A stretch of DNA of 64,000 nt from Clostridia bacterium (GTDB taxonomy: Bacteria > Bacillota > Limnochordia > DTU080 > RSA5): contig PKEX01000008.1 of assembly GCA_002919235.1 (NCBI GenBank), positions 1-64,000 of the forward strand, given 5' to 3'. This document shows, piece after piece, positions 1 through 8,127 of the stretch. The translations under genes were made by a program, and so were the position numbers. A model generated the notes under the pieces. The model did no database searches. It was not told where the DNA came from and saw nothing but the letters and a program-made list of their open reading frames with translations. Within the stretch, counting starts at the first letter, position 1. Each line of letters begins with the position of its first letter.

Positions 1-13
1 AGGGCTTTTTCAC

Positions 14-89
14 TGGTACCCCCACGGGGATTCGAACCCCGGTCTCATGGCTGAGAACCATGCATCCTAGGCCGCTAGACGATGGGGGC
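14..89 (-). tRNA. tRNA-Glu (CTC anticodon)
   Basis: Full cloverleaf on the minus strand. The acceptor pairs GCCCCCA with TGGGGGT, the T-arm is CGGGG/CCCCG around TTCGAAT, and the anticodon stem CATGG/CCATG encloses loop TTCTCAG with anticodon CTC. The 3' CCA is encoded. A clear promoter lies 20 nt upstream. The window edge cuts off whatever terminates the transcript. Confidence 0.96.
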
Positions 90-96
90 GTGTGTC

Positions 97-138
97 ACGG
101 CCATGCTTGATTATAGCATGGCCGTCCTGGTCTGTAAA
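97..138 (-). promoter_or_regulatory. tRNA-Glu promoter with the -10 box inside an inverted-repeat loop
   Basis: The -35 TTTACA (133-138) and -10 TATAAT (110-115) are 17 bp apart, and the tRNA 5' end is 20 nt downstream. A perfect 10-bp inverted repeat (arms 97-106 and 116-125, ACGGCCATGC read on the plus strand) encloses a 9-nt loop that contains the whole -10 hexamer. The arms run from the promoter spacer to about the start point, so the repeat is not simply an RNA hairpin of the tRNA transcript. Confidence 0.85.
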
Positions 139-159
139 GCCCCTGCGACACACTTCTCT

Positions 160-867
160 CTACTGAGCTGCTGCGGCGTTCGCGGCCGCCTGCCGCTTGG
201 CCTCTCCGGCGGCGGTGACGATGCGAAAACCTACGTAGGCGATGATCCATCCCAACGCCATCGCGACCCAAAACCCGCCGTCCCACCGGGGAAGCCAACG
301 GGCGACGCTGCCCGCCATCGCCAGGATCAAGAATCCGAGGCCGATGGTGAGATTGCCCCACATGAACCCGAGCTCGCTCCGGTGGCGGTACGCCCGCCAG
401 GCCGAATACAGGGCGACGCCTACCACCGCGGCCGTGCCGAAGATGTTGAGGAGGATCATCCCGATGAGCCAGGCGCCCGGCACGAACACGCCCTGGCCCG
501 ACGACCCCGCCAGCGCCGCGAAGGCCTCCGGGTCGATCTCGGCCGTAAACAGCGGCACCGTCGCCGCCACCAGGGCCGCGGTCACCGCGGCCGCCACCCG
601 GCGCGCCAGCGGCTGCGGCAGGACGAGGAACAGGCTCCCCAGGCCCATGTACGGGGCGACCCATAGCGCGCCGAAGACGTAGTACAGGCGGAACGCCCAC
701 TGGCTACCGAGGGCCACCGCCAGGGCGTAGCACGCCGCACCGGCGAACGACAGCGCCAGCGCGACGGTCCAGATGCCCTGGTAAGGCCGGCGCCGCTCCT
801 GGTAGTCCCGGCCTACCTGCACTGCGAAGACGAGACAGATGACTGCCACGACGATCGCGTAGATCAC
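160..867 (-). CDS. Seven-helix membrane protein of unknown function
   Basis: A 235-residue integral membrane protein with about seven hydrophobic segments, near residues 1-17, 33-53, 57-83, 91-108, 132-153, 168-188 and 198-217. The tail is short, basic and Ala-rich. I recognise no catalytic motif and cannot assign a family. The start is a GTG preceded by GGAGGAG. The gene sits between tRNA-Gln and tRNA-Glu in the same orientation and has no obvious promoter of its own, so read-through from the tRNA-Gln promoter past the intervening terminator is possible. Confidence 0.7.
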   Translation of the reverse strand: MIYAIVVAVICLVFAVQVGRDYQERRRPYQGIWTVALALSFAGAACYALAVALGSQWAFRLYYVFGALWVAPYMGLGSLFLVLPQPLARRVAAAVTAALVAATVPLFTAEIDPEAFAALAGSSGQGVFVPGAWLIGMILLNIFGTAAVVGVALYSAWRAYRHRSELGFMWGNLTIGLGFLILAMAGSVARWLPRWDGGFWVAMALGWIIAYVGFRIVTAAGEAKRQAAANAAAAQ

Positions 868-913
868 CGCTCCTCCACCGCCTCCACCCGACTGTGTGAT
901 GATCCCCGAAACG

Positions 914-942
914 GAAAAGGGCGCCGCGCAGAGCGCGGCGCC
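914..942 (-). terminator. Rho-independent terminator after tRNA-Gln
   Basis: On the minus strand a perfect 10-bp stem (GGCGCCGCGC paired with GCGCGGCGCC, 3-nt loop) is followed by CTTTTCC. It begins 2 nt past the tRNA-Gln 3' end. Confidence 0.85.
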
Positions 943-943
943 A

Positions 944-1017
944 TGGCTGGGGGAGAAGGATTCGAACCTTCACTAATTGGTCCAGAGCCAATCGGGCTAC
1001 CGTTACCCCATCCCCCA
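944..1017 (-). tRNA. tRNA-Gln (CTG anticodon)
   Basis: Minus-strand cloverleaf with acceptor TGGGGGA/TCCCCCA, discriminator G and encoded CCA. The anticodon stem ATTGG/CCAAT encloses loop CTCTGGA with anticodon CTG. It lies next to gltX (glutamyl-tRNA synthetase). Many Bacillota make Gln-tRNA by charging tRNA-Gln with Glu and then amidating it, but whether this GltX does so cannot be read from sequence. Confidence 0.95.
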
Positions 1018-1023
1018 ATGCTC

Positions 1024-1064
1024 GCAGCGAGGTTTATTGTACCACATTCCTCGCTGCTTGACAA
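1024..1064 (-). promoter_or_regulatory. tRNA-Gln promoter with the -10 box inside an inverted-repeat loop
   Basis: The -35 TTGTCA (1059-1064) and -10 TACAAT (1036-1041) are 17 bp apart. Perfect 9-bp arms (GCAGCGAGG at 1024-1032 and CCTCGCTGC at 1049-1057) enclose a 16-nt loop holding the -10. The arms share no sequence with those of the tRNA-Glu promoter. The repeat also lies 29 bp beyond the gltX stop, so a role as a gltX 3' hairpin is possible, though no U-tract follows. Confidence 0.85.
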
Positions 1065-1085
1065 CACCGAGCGCTCCGTCGCGGC

Positions 1086-2567
1086 TCAAAGCTCGCCCCG
1101 GCGAAGGCGCTCCAAGACCGTGCGCAGCCGCTGGCACGTGCGGGCCCTGCCTAAAAGCTCCAGCGTCTCGTACATCCCGGGGCTCACGGTACCGCCCGTG
1201 ACGGCAACCCGCACCGGCTGCATCACGTCGCCGCGGGAAAGCCCCGACTCTTCGACAATCCGGTCAAAGACCGGCTCGATGGCCGCGGCCGTGAACGGCT
1301 CCAGCGGGCTCAGCTCCATGATGAGCCGTTCGAACAGGGCCGGCACGTACTCCCGGTGCAGGAACTTCTTGACCGCCTTCGGGTCCCAGGTGATCTCCTC
1401 GGCGAAGAAGTACCGCGTCCTGTCGACGATCTCACCCAGCGTCTTCACCCGTTCCTGGACCGCTTTCACCACCGCCCGGTAGCGCTCCATCAAGGCGTCG
1501 CTCACTTCCTGCGGCAAGAGCCCCGCCTTCTGCATCGTGGGCAGTGCCCGCCGGGCCAGCTCCGCAGGATCCAGCTTCCGGATGTAGACGCCGTTCATCC
1601 ACTCCAGCTTCTGCACGTCAAAGATGGCAGGATTTTTCGAGATGCCCTCGAGAGAGAACTTCTCGATCAGCTCGCCTGGAATCTCGAAGATCTCCTGCGA
1701 GTCGTCGTACGCCCAGCCCAAGAGAGCCAGGTAGTTCACCATGGCCTCGGGGAGGTACCCTTCTTCCGCGAACTCCATGATGAACTTGGCCCCGTGCCGC
1801 TTGCTCAACTTGGAGCGATCCGGCCCCAAGATCATGGGAATGTGGGCGAACTGCGGCACGGGCAGGTCCAAGGCCTGGTACACTTGGATCTGCTTGGGCG
1901 TGTTGGAAAGGTGGTCTTCGCCCCGGATCACGTGGGTGATGGCCATCAGGTGGTCGTCCACCACCGCGGCGAAGTTGTACGTGGGCATCCCGTCTGAACG
2001 GACGATCACGAAATCGTCCAGCACCTGGTTGGGAAAGCGGACGTCCCCGCGGATGAGGTCGTGGACCACCGTCTCGCCCTCGTCCTGGCAGAGAAACCGG
2101 AGCACGTAAGGGCGGCCTTCGTCCTCGAACCGCCGGCGCTCGGCGCCGGTCAGGTGCAGGCAGCGGCGGTCGTACTTGGAGCCTTTCCCTTCGGCCATCA
2201 TCTGCTGGCGCCGGGCATCCAGCTCTTCAGGGGTGCAGTAGCACCGGTAGGCTCTCCCCCGCTCCTCCAGGCGCCGGGCAAACTCGCGGTAAAGCTCCAG
2301 TCGCTGCCTCTGGTAATACGGGCCGTAATCGCCCCCGGCGCCGGGCCCCTCGTCCCAGTCCAGCCCGAGCCAGCGAAGGCCCTGCAGGATCCCCTCGGCC
2401 GAGCTCTCCGTAGAACGGAGGGCGTCCGTATCTTCGATCCGGAGCACGAACACGCCGCCGGTGTGGCGGGCGAACAGCCAGTTGAAAAGAGCCGTCCGGG
2501 CCGATCCCACGTGCAGGGCGCCCGTAGGGCTCGGCGCAAACCGGACTCTCACGCGACGATCGTCCAT
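1086..2567 (-). CDS. gltX: Glutamyl-tRNA synthetase
   Basis: Charges tRNA-Glu (and in many Bacillota tRNA-Gln) with glutamate in the cytoplasm. The 493-residue length is normal for the bacterial class I enzyme. The HIGH-equivalent lies in PSPTGALHVG (residues 12-21) and the KMSKS-equivalent is KLSKR (253-257). The Rossmann core carries VLRIEDTD, and the C-terminal half is the helical anticodon-binding domain. The gene precedes tRNA-Gln and is followed by that tRNA's own promoter. No T-box leader is visible in the 139 bp upstream. Confidence 0.97.
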   Translation of the reverse strand: MDDRRVRVRFAPSPTGALHVGSARTALFNWLFARHTGGVFVLRIEDTDALRSTESSAEGILQGLRWLGLDWDEGPGAGGDYGPYYQRQRLELYREFARRLEERGRAYRCYCTPEELDARRQQMMAEGKGSKYDRRCLHLTGAERRRFEDEGRPYVLRFLCQDEGETVVHDLIRGDVRFPNQVLDDFVIVRSDGMPTYNFAAVVDDHLMAITHVIRGEDHLSNTPKQIQVYQALDLPVPQFAHIPMILGPDRSKLSKRHGAKFIMEFAEEGYLPEAMVNYLALLGWAYDDSQEIFEIPGELIEKFSLEGISKNPAIFDVQKLEWMNGVYIRKLDPAELARRALPTMQKAGLLPQEVSDALMERYRAVVKAVQERVKTLGEIVDRTRYFFAEEITWDPKAVKKFLHREYVPALFERLIMELSPLEPFTAAAIEPVFDRIVEESGLSRGDVMQPVRVAVTGGTVSPGMYETLELLGRARTCQRLRTVLERLRRGEL

Positions 2568-2706
2568 GGATGCCGGGACACTCCTCTGCTGCGTTGAGTG
2601 GGGAAAATGCGATGGCTCGTGTGAATTCTCCTTCGACCTGGACAGGCCATCCCCTTTTGGCCCGTGAACCTCGAGCGCCCGGCTGCCCCGCTTCCGGCGG
2701 ACGCCG

Positions 2707-2940
2707 TCAGCTGATGATGGAGTAGTACGCCGCGATCTCCTCGTCGGGAGCCTGTTCGAGGTAGGCGCGCAGCTGCTCTAGGGTCTCGCGGTCGATCTCG
2801 CCGATGCCGCTGTCGAGAGCCCGCCGGCAGACGGCGAGGCTCGCGTAGGAATGGGGATGGGCGCTGACAAACTCCATGATCGCCTCGACGTCGGCCTCCC
2901 GTCCCCGCTCGCGCGGGCCGAAGTCAAGCTCCATGGCCAC
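2707..2940 (-). CDS. Small acidic protein of unknown function
   Basis: 77 residues, acidic, mainly helical in appearance, with no signal peptide and no motif I recognise. The N-terminal part is rich in Arg and Glu, and the C-terminus reads as two amphipathic helices. The ATG has a good site (GGGAGG, 7-nt gap), and a second ATG two codons on is an alternative start. It follows the solute-binding protein gene by 109 bp on the same strand, so cotranscription is possible. Function is unknown. Confidence 0.6.
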   Translation of the reverse strand: MAMELDFGPRERGREADVEAIMEFVSAHPHSYASLAVCRRALDSGIGEIDRETLEQLRAYLEQAPDEEIAAYYSIIS

Positions 2941-3049
2941 TCCTCCTCCCTGCGTGCCGCTGGCACAGGTAGAAGTACTCGCCCGCCGCGGCGTTCATGC
3001 GGCGCCCGCCGCCCCACTTCCTGCCAGGGACTCCGCGGGGAGCCGGCCG

Positions 3050-4567
3050 TCAGCCGCCGGATTCCTCCAGCCACCGGGCTGAACTGACATCGAGAAACCC
3101 GCCCGCGGGGTCCCACTGCACTCCGGCGGCGACGCCGTACACATCGTACACAGTGTAGCCGAAGAGCATCGGCGCCTCCTGGCGCAGGTAGCGCTGGAGC
3201 ACCCCGTATGCGGCAAAGCGCTCCTCCGGCCCCAGGCGGGTTTCCGCCTCCTCCAGCATGGCATCGAGCACCGGATCGCGGTACCCCCCGTAGTTGGCTT
3301 CGCCTTCCGAGTGCAGCTTGGGCCAGAGGGCCCCCGCCGGATCCATGCTGCTGTTGCCCCACTCCCCAAGCCACGCCTGCCGATTCCCGAGGACGATCTG
3401 CCGCCTCAAAGTGGCCCAGTCGGGCCAGATCCGCACCACGGCGTTTATCCCCACCCGGGCCAGCATCTCCCGGATCGCCTCCGCCTCGCGGCGCTTGGCA
3501 GCCGTCGCGTCCAATTCGAACTCAAACCCCTCGGGATAGCCGGACTCGGCCAGGAGCCGCCGGGCCTGTACCGGATCGTAGCCGATGGCGGGAACCCCCT
3601 CGTCGTAACCCAGCGTCACCGGCGAAAGCAGCGTGGCCACCGGCACGGCGCGCCCCTGGAGCACCGACCGGACCAGGCTGTCCAGGTCCACCGCCATGTT
3701 CAGCGCCCGGCGCACCCGGGCGTCGTCGAAGGGCGGGCGCGTCACGTCGAATTCGACGAAGTGCACCCGGCTTTGGGGCACCGCAACGGCCCGGGCGCGG
3801 CTGGACGCCGCCAGCCTTGCCGGGGCGTCGGCCGGGAGGCTCACTGCGATGTGGGCCTGACCCGAGAGCACCCTGCGAAGCCTCTCCTCCGCCGCGGGCA
3901 CCACTTCGAAGCGGATGTGCGTCGGCTCCCCGGGACCCGCCGGCTCCACCCGCCGCAGGATGATGCGGTTTCCGCGGTCCCACCGCTCAAGCCGGAAAGG
4001 ACCCGTCGGCACGGCCTGGCCGGAAGGGCCCACCAGCGCCACCGGCTCCCGGGCCAGCGCGGCCAAAAGGCCCGCCCAGGGCCGGCTCAACCGGAACACC
4101 ACGCTGTCGCCCTGGGCGGCGACGCCGGCCACGTACGGGAGCCGCTCCCTGGCGGCCGTGGGCTGGCCGCCCATGGCGGGATCGCTGAGCAAGCGCTGGA
4201 AATGGCGGGCGATCTCGGCGGCGGTGATGGCTCGGCCCTCGGCCGTGACCTGGCCGGGGGCGATCGCGACCCGCCAGGTGGTGGCGTCCACCATCTCGAT
4301 GGAACGGGCCAGGTCGAAGCGGTAGCCCGCCCCGTCCTTCTCCAGGAGCCTCCGGTACAGAAGGCGCTGTACCGCCTCGGTCACGCCGTGGCGGGCGACG
4401 CGCGCGGGATCGGTGGAAACCACGTCTTCAGGGACCACCACCACCAGCTCGCGCCGCTCCGGCCCGGGATCCGCCGGGGCAGCCCGCGCGGGGAGCACCG
4501 GTACCGCCAGCCAGCATGCGACAAGGAAGAGCAGCGCTCGCCCGGTCGCGCCCACCAGCCCTTTCAC
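3050..4567 (-). CDS. Family 5 extracellular solute-binding protein (peptide/nickel type)
   Basis: Resembles the periplasmic-type binding subunit of dipeptide, oligopeptide or nickel ABC importers. The chosen GTG start at 4567 has GGGGGTGAG upstream and gives a basic N-terminus and hydrophobic core ending in LPARA, a standard signal peptide of about 25 residues. I see no lipobox cysteine. The mature protein shows family 5 features, including DPARVARHGVTEAVQRLLYR near the start and VRRALNMAVDLD in the middle. Length is about 505 residues. No permease or ATPase genes are adjacent, so substrate and partner transporter are unknown. Confidence 0.85.
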   Translation of the reverse strand: MKGLVGATGRALLFLVACWLAVPVLPARAAPADPGPERRELVVVVPEDVVSTDPARVARHGVTEAVQRLLYRRLLEKDGAGYRFDLARSIEMVDATTWRVAIAPGQVTAEGRAITAAEIARHFQRLLSDPAMGGQPTAARERLPYVAGVAAQGDSVVFRLSRPWAGLLAALAREPVALVGPSGQAVPTGPFRLERWDRGNRIILRRVEPAGPGEPTHIRFEVVPAAEERLRRVLSGQAHIAVSLPADAPARLAASSRARAVAVPQSRVHFVEFDVTRPPFDDARVRRALNMAVDLDSLVRSVLQGRAVPVATLLSPVTLGYDEGVPAIGYDPVQARRLLAESGYPEGFEFELDATAAKRREAEAIREMLARVGINAVVRIWPDWATLRRQIVLGNRQAWLGEWGNSSMDPAGALWPKLHSEGEANYGGYRDPVLDAMLEEAETRLGPEERFAAYGVLQRYLRQEAPMLFGYTVYDVYGVAAGVQWDPAGGFLDVSSARWLEESGG

Positions 4568-4643
4568 ATGCTCACCCCCGGCCAAAAACCCTCTCGCCCT
4601 CGCCGCCCCTTGCCGAAAAGATGGGTGAGGAGGCACAGGGCCC

Positions 4644-5057
4644 ATGTCAAGAGTCTCGCGCACCGCAGGATCCCGAAAGCCCGGGACCGTTACGGAGGCC
4701 ATCGCCCTGGCCTTCGACCCTCAAAAGGACCGCGCCCCCGTGGTGGTCGCCAAAGGCCGCGGCCCCATCGCCCGGCGAATCGTGGAAAAGGCCGAAGCTT
4801 ACGGGGTCGCCGTCGTCTCGGATCCCATCGCCCTCGAAGCGCTGCGCTTCCTGGACATCGGGCAGGAGATCCCTCCTAAAGTTTACCACCTGGTGGCGGA
4901 GATCCTGGCGTTCGTCTACAGCCTCTCCGGCCGAAGCGCAACGGACCAGCCGGTGGCCGGTCCCGGAGCAAAAGCGGGAGCGCCCGGAGAGGGCGCTCCG
5001 TCCGAACGGGAAGACGGCACAGGCCGCAGCGCCGCAGGCCCGCATCCTACCGGATAA
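4644..5057 (+). CDS. FlhB C-terminal-domain-like protein (YlqH type)
   Basis: 137 residues matching the cytoplasmic C-terminal domain of FlhB/YscU export-switch proteins: APVVVAKGRGPIARRI, a GVAVVSDPIAL segment and IPPKVYHLVAEILAFVY. The membrane part of FlhB is absent, as in stand-alone proteins such as Bacillus YlqH. The autocleavage NPTH motif of true FlhB is replaced by TVTE just before AIALAFDP, so cleavage is not expected. About 40 C-terminal residues are low-complexity and Gly/Ala/Pro-rich. The ATG follows GAGGAGG. Transcription diverges from the solute-binding gene and converges on csoR. Function is not established. Confidence 0.78.
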   Translation: MSRVSRTAGSRKPGTVTEAIALAFDPQKDRAPVVVAKGRGPIARRIVEKAEAYGVAVVSDPIALEALRFLDIGQEIPPKVYHLVAEILAFVYSLSGRSATDQPVAGPGAKAGAPGEGAPSEREDGTGRSAAGPHPTG

Positions 5058-5322
5058 AACGCATCAGCACGTCCATCAGCTCGTCGATGGCCGCGTCGCC
5101 TTCGGCGTTCTGGATCGCCCGCGTGACGCAGCCCCGGGTGTGGTCTTCGAGAAGCACCAATCCCACCTTGTTGAGGGCCGCCTTCACCGCGGCGATCTGG
5201 ACCAAGATGTCGACGCAGTACTTGTCCTCCTCGATCATCCGGCTGATGCCGCGCACCTGGCCTTCGATCCGCTTCAGCCGCCCCAGCAGCTTGGCCTTGT
5301 CCCGCTGACGATATTCGTGCAT
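5047..5322 (-). CDS. csoR: CsoR/RcnR-family metal-sensing repressor
   Basis: A 91-residue all-helical DUF156 repressor. The Cu(I)-sensing triad of CsoR is present as Cys36, His61 and Cys65 (YC, EDH and RGC), at the numbering used for the Mycobacterium tuberculosis protein. In the family, apo-repressor binds DNA and Cu(I) releases it. No copper-exporting ATPase, copper chaperone or other metal gene lies nearby, so its target operon is elsewhere. Its 3' end overlaps the end of the convergent FlhB-like gene by 11 bp. Confidence 0.9.
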   Translation of the reverse strand: MHEYRQRDKAKLLGRLKRIEGQVRGISRMIEEDKYCVDILVQIAAVKAALNKVGLVLLEDHTRGCVTRAIQNAEGDAAIDELMDVLMRFIR

Positions 5323-5366
5323 CGCTTTGCGTCACCGCCGGCAAGGGTGGGCGGCGGGCGGCCGCG

Positions 5367-6437
5367 TCACTTCAGCTTTGCGGCGATGGCCTCCGCCATC
5401 TCGCGGGTGCCCACCGCGGTGGGATCGTTCCGGTCTTCCTTGAGGTCGTAGGTGACGTACTTCCCTTCGGCGAGCACCTCGGCCACGGCCCGCTCCAGCC
5501 GGTCGGCCGCTTCCGTCTCGCCCAGATGGCGGAGCATCAGGACGCCCGACAGGATCAAGGCGGTGGGGTTCACCTTGTTGAGCCCCTTGTACTTGGGCGC
5601 CGAGCCGTGCGTGGCCTCGAAGACCGCCGCTTCGTCCCCGATGTTCGCGCCGGGCGCCACGCCGAGCCCCCCGATGAGCCCCGCTCCCAAGTCGGAGACG
5701 ATGTCGCCGTAGAGGTTGGGCATGACCAGCACGTCGTAGTGGTGAGGCCGCTGCACCAGCTGCATGCAGATGGCGTCCACCAGCACTTCTTCGTACTCGA
5801 TCTCGCCCTTGTACTCCTCGGCCACTTCCCGCGCGACCTTATAGAAGAGGCCGTCGGTGTACTTCATGATGTTGGCCTTGGAGACCGCAGTCACTTTCCG
5901 CCGGCCGTTGGCCTTGGCGTACTCGAACGCAAACTTGACGATCCGGCGCGAGCCCTCTACCGAGATGGGTTTGATGGAAATGGCCGCGTCCTCCCGGATC
6001 TTGTTCGGCGCCCAGGAACGGATGGTCTTCGCTTCCTCGGAGCCGGCTTCAAACTCCACCCCGGCGTAAAGGTCCTCCGTATTCTCGCGGACGATGACGA
6101 TGTCGACGCCGGGCACCGACTTCTTGACGCCGGGATACGACTTGCACGGGCGCACGCAGGCGTAGAGGTTGAGCTCGTGCCGCAGGGCCACGTTCACGCT
6201 GCGAAACCCCGTGCCGATGGGGGTGGTGATGGGGCCCTTCAAGGCCACCTTGTTCCGGCGGACCGATTCGAGGACGTGGTCGGGAAGGGGCGTGCCGTAC
6301 TTCTCCATCTGTTCCGCGCCCGCGTCGTGCACTTCCCACTCGATGTCGACGCCGGTGGCGTCAATGGCAAGGCGCGCCGCTTCCGCAAGCTCGGGACCGA
6401 CGCCGTCGCCGGGGATCAGGGTGACTCTGTGCTTCAT
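5367..6437 (-). CDS. icd: Isocitrate/isopropylmalate dehydrogenase family, probably NAD(P)-isocitrate dehydrogenase
   Basis: A 356-residue beta-decarboxylating dehydrogenase. It has IPGDGVGPE at the N-terminus, the substrate-binding S-x-N-x-x-L-R signature (RSVNVALR), REN at the active site, [10 protein letters not shown] and FEATHGSAP near the C-terminus. The substrate loop and short length resemble IDH3-type NAD isocitrate dehydrogenases more than LeuB, but homoisocitrate or isopropylmalate dehydrogenase cannot be excluded. It has its own ribosome site (AAGGAGG) and lies 27 bp beyond sufU, possibly in the same transcript. Confidence 0.85.
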   Translation of the reverse strand: MKHRVTLIPGDGVGPELAEAARLAIDATGVDIEWEVHDAGAEQMEKYGTPLPDHVLESVRRNKVALKGPITTPIGTGFRSVNVALRHELNLYACVRPCKSYPGVKKSVPGVDIVIVRENTEDLYAGVEFEAGSEEAKTIRSWAPNKIREDAAISIKPISVEGSRRIVKFAFEYAKANGRRKVTAVSKANIMKYTDGLFYKVAREVAEEYKGEIEYEEVLVDAICMQLVQRPHHYDVLVMPNLYGDIVSDLGAGLIGGLGVAPGANIGDEAAVFEATHGSAPKYKGLNKVNPTALILSGVLMLRHLGETEAADRLERAVAEVLAEGKYVTYDLKEDRNDPTAVGTREMAEAIAAKLK

Positions 6438-6464
6438 GCCGCTGCATCCTCCTTACAATCTCCG

Positions 6465-6914
6465 CTACTCGACCTCGCCGCTCACTCGCCCTTCGTCGCT
6501 TTCCAGTCCCCTTCTGAGCGCCTCCCACGAGAGCGTGGCGCACTTGACGCGCACGGGAAACTTGGCCACGCCCTGCAGTGCTTCGAGATCGCCCAGATCG
6601 GCCTCGGACGCGGGGAGTTCGCCGCGCACCATCCGCTTGAAGCGTTCGACCAGTTCCAGTGCCTCCTGAAGGCTCTTCCCCCGGACCGCCTGGGTCATCA
6701 TGGACGCGGACGCCTGGCTGATGGAGCATCCTTTCCCCTCAAAGCTCAGCGCCTCCACCACGCCTCCGGAAAGCTTCAGGTAGAGCGTGATTTCGTCCCC
6801 GCACACGGGGTTCTTGAGCTCCACCACCACGGTGGGATCGTCCATCTTCCGCTTGTTCCGCGGCGAGCGGTAGTGGTCCAGGATCACTTCCCGGTACAGG
6901 TCATCGAGGGACAT
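6465..6914 (-). CDS. sufU: SufU zinc-dependent sulfur acceptor
   Basis: 149-residue IscU-fold protein. The ligands Cys38-Gly-Asp40, Cys63 and Cys125 are all present. The extra segment before the last cysteine distinguishes SufU from IscU scaffolds. In Bacillus, SufU binds zinc and takes persulfide sulfur from SufS. Its start lies inside the sufS 3' end (14-nt overlap), consistent with translational coupling and the SufS-SufU partnership. Confidence 0.94.
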   Translation of the reverse strand: MSLDDLYREVILDHYRSPRNKRKMDDPTVVVELKNPVCGDEITLYLKLSGGVVEALSFEGKGCSISQASASMMTQAVRGKSLQEALELVERFKRMVRGELPASEADLGDLEALQGVAKFPVRVKCATLSWEALRRGLESDEGRVSGEVE

Positions 6915-8127
6915 GTGAGAAAAACTCCTTCGCCCGCAGCAAGGCTCTGACCAGTGCGTCCACGTCCTCGCGCGTATTATAGATGTAAAAGCTGGCCCGC
7001 GCCGTCGCCGGCACGTCGAGCCAGCGGGCCAGGGGCTCGGCGCAGTGGTGGCCGGCCCGGATGGCGACGCCTTCCTGGTCCAGGATCGTCGAGAGGTCGT
7101 GAGGATGGATCTCCCGGTAATTGAAGGCGATGAGGCCCGCCCGCTCGTCCCGGGGACCGTAGATCACCATCCCGTCCAGCTCTTCCAAGGCGTCCATCGC
7201 GTAGGCCACCAGCTCCCGCTCGTGCGCCTGGATCGCCTCCATCCCGATGCTCTGGAGGTAGTCGATGGCGGCGCCGAACCCGATGACGTCGGCTACGTTG
7301 GGCGTGCCCGCCTCAAACTTCCACGGGATCTCGTTCCACGTGGATTCCTCCAGCGAGACAGAGCCGATCATCTCGCCTCCAAAGAGGAAGGGATCCATGG
7401 CCTCCAGGAGCTCCTCTTTGCCGTACAGGACCCCGACGCCCATGGGACCGCACATCTTGTGCGCCGAGAACGCGAAGAAGTCGCAGTCCAGCGCCTGGAC
7501 GTCCACCGGCAGATGGGGTGCGCTCTGCGCCCCGTCCACCAGCACCACTGCCCCCACTTCGTGGGCCTTGCGGGCAATCTCGGCCACCGGGTTGATGGTG
7601 CCCAGCACGTTGGAGGCGTGCGTGATGGCCACCAGCTTGGTCCGCTCGTTGAACAGCTGGTCCAGGTCGCTCAGGTCCAGCTTCCCGTCGGGAGTCATCC
7701 TGAAGAAGCGGAGCCGGGCGCCCCGGGCTTTCGCCAGCTGCTGCCAGGGGACCAGGTTGCTGTGATGCTCCATCACGCTGGTGACGATCTCGTCGCCCTC
7801 GCCGACGAACTTCCTCCCCCAGGCGTAGGCCACCAGGTTGATGGCCTCGCTGGTGTTCTTCACCCATACGATGGTGCGCTCCGAGGGAGCGTTGATGAAC
7901 CGGGCCACCTTGGCCCGCACTTCCTCATAGGCCGCCGTGGCGTACTCGCCCAGGTAGTGAATGGCCCGGTGGACGTTGGCGTTGTACGTTTCGTAGTACT
8001 CGCGAATCGCGTCGATGACGCATCGTGGCTTTTGAGACGTGGCCGCGTTGTCCAGATAGACGAGGCGCTTTCCGCGCACTTCCCGCCCAAGGATGGGGAA
8101 ATCCTTGCGGATCTCGGCCACGTTCAT
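6901..8127 (-). CDS. sufS: Cysteine desulfurase SufS
   Basis: 408-residue group II PLP-dependent cysteine desulfurase that removes sulfur from L-cysteine for Fe-S cluster assembly. The PLP lysine is Lys224 in FSAHK, and the persulfide cysteine is Cys362 in RAGHHC, on the short loop typical of SufS. It overlaps sufD by 4 nt (ATGA) and sufU by 14 nt, so expression is likely coupled. Confidence 0.96.
   Translation of the reverse strand: MNVAEIRKDFPILGREVRGKRLVYLDNAATSQKPRCVIDAIREYYETYNANVHRAIHYLGEYATAAYEEVRAKVARFINAPSERTIVWVKNTSEAINLVAYAWGRKFVGEGDEIVTSVMEHHSNLVPWQQLAKARGARLRFFRMTPDGKLDLSDLDQLFNERTKLVAITHASNVLGTINPVAEIARKAHEVGAVVLVDGAQSAPHLPVDVQALDCDFFAFSAHKMCGPMGVGVLYGKEELLEAMDPFLFGGEMIGSVSLEESTWNEIPWKFEAGTPNVADVIGFGAAIDYLQSIGMEAIQAHERELVAYAMDALEELDGMVIYGPRDERAGLIAFNYREIHPHDLSTILDQEGVAIRAGHHCAEPLARWLDVPATARASFYIYNTREDVDALVRALLRAKEFFSHVPR

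Noticed and set aside
97-125. Reading the tRNA-Glu palindrome as a plain terminator of the membrane protein gene
   Set aside because: No U-tract follows, and the arms flank a consensus -10 that has a matching -35. Kept as an alternative only.
2568-2706. T-box leader upstream of gltX
   Set aside because: No antiterminator T-box sequence, specifier stem or terminator could be found.
3311-4879. 522-codon plus-strand frame opposite the solute-binding protein gene
   Set aside because: Antisense shadow rich in His, Arg and Gly. The minus strand encodes a recognised family, and the FlhB-like start lies within it in another frame.
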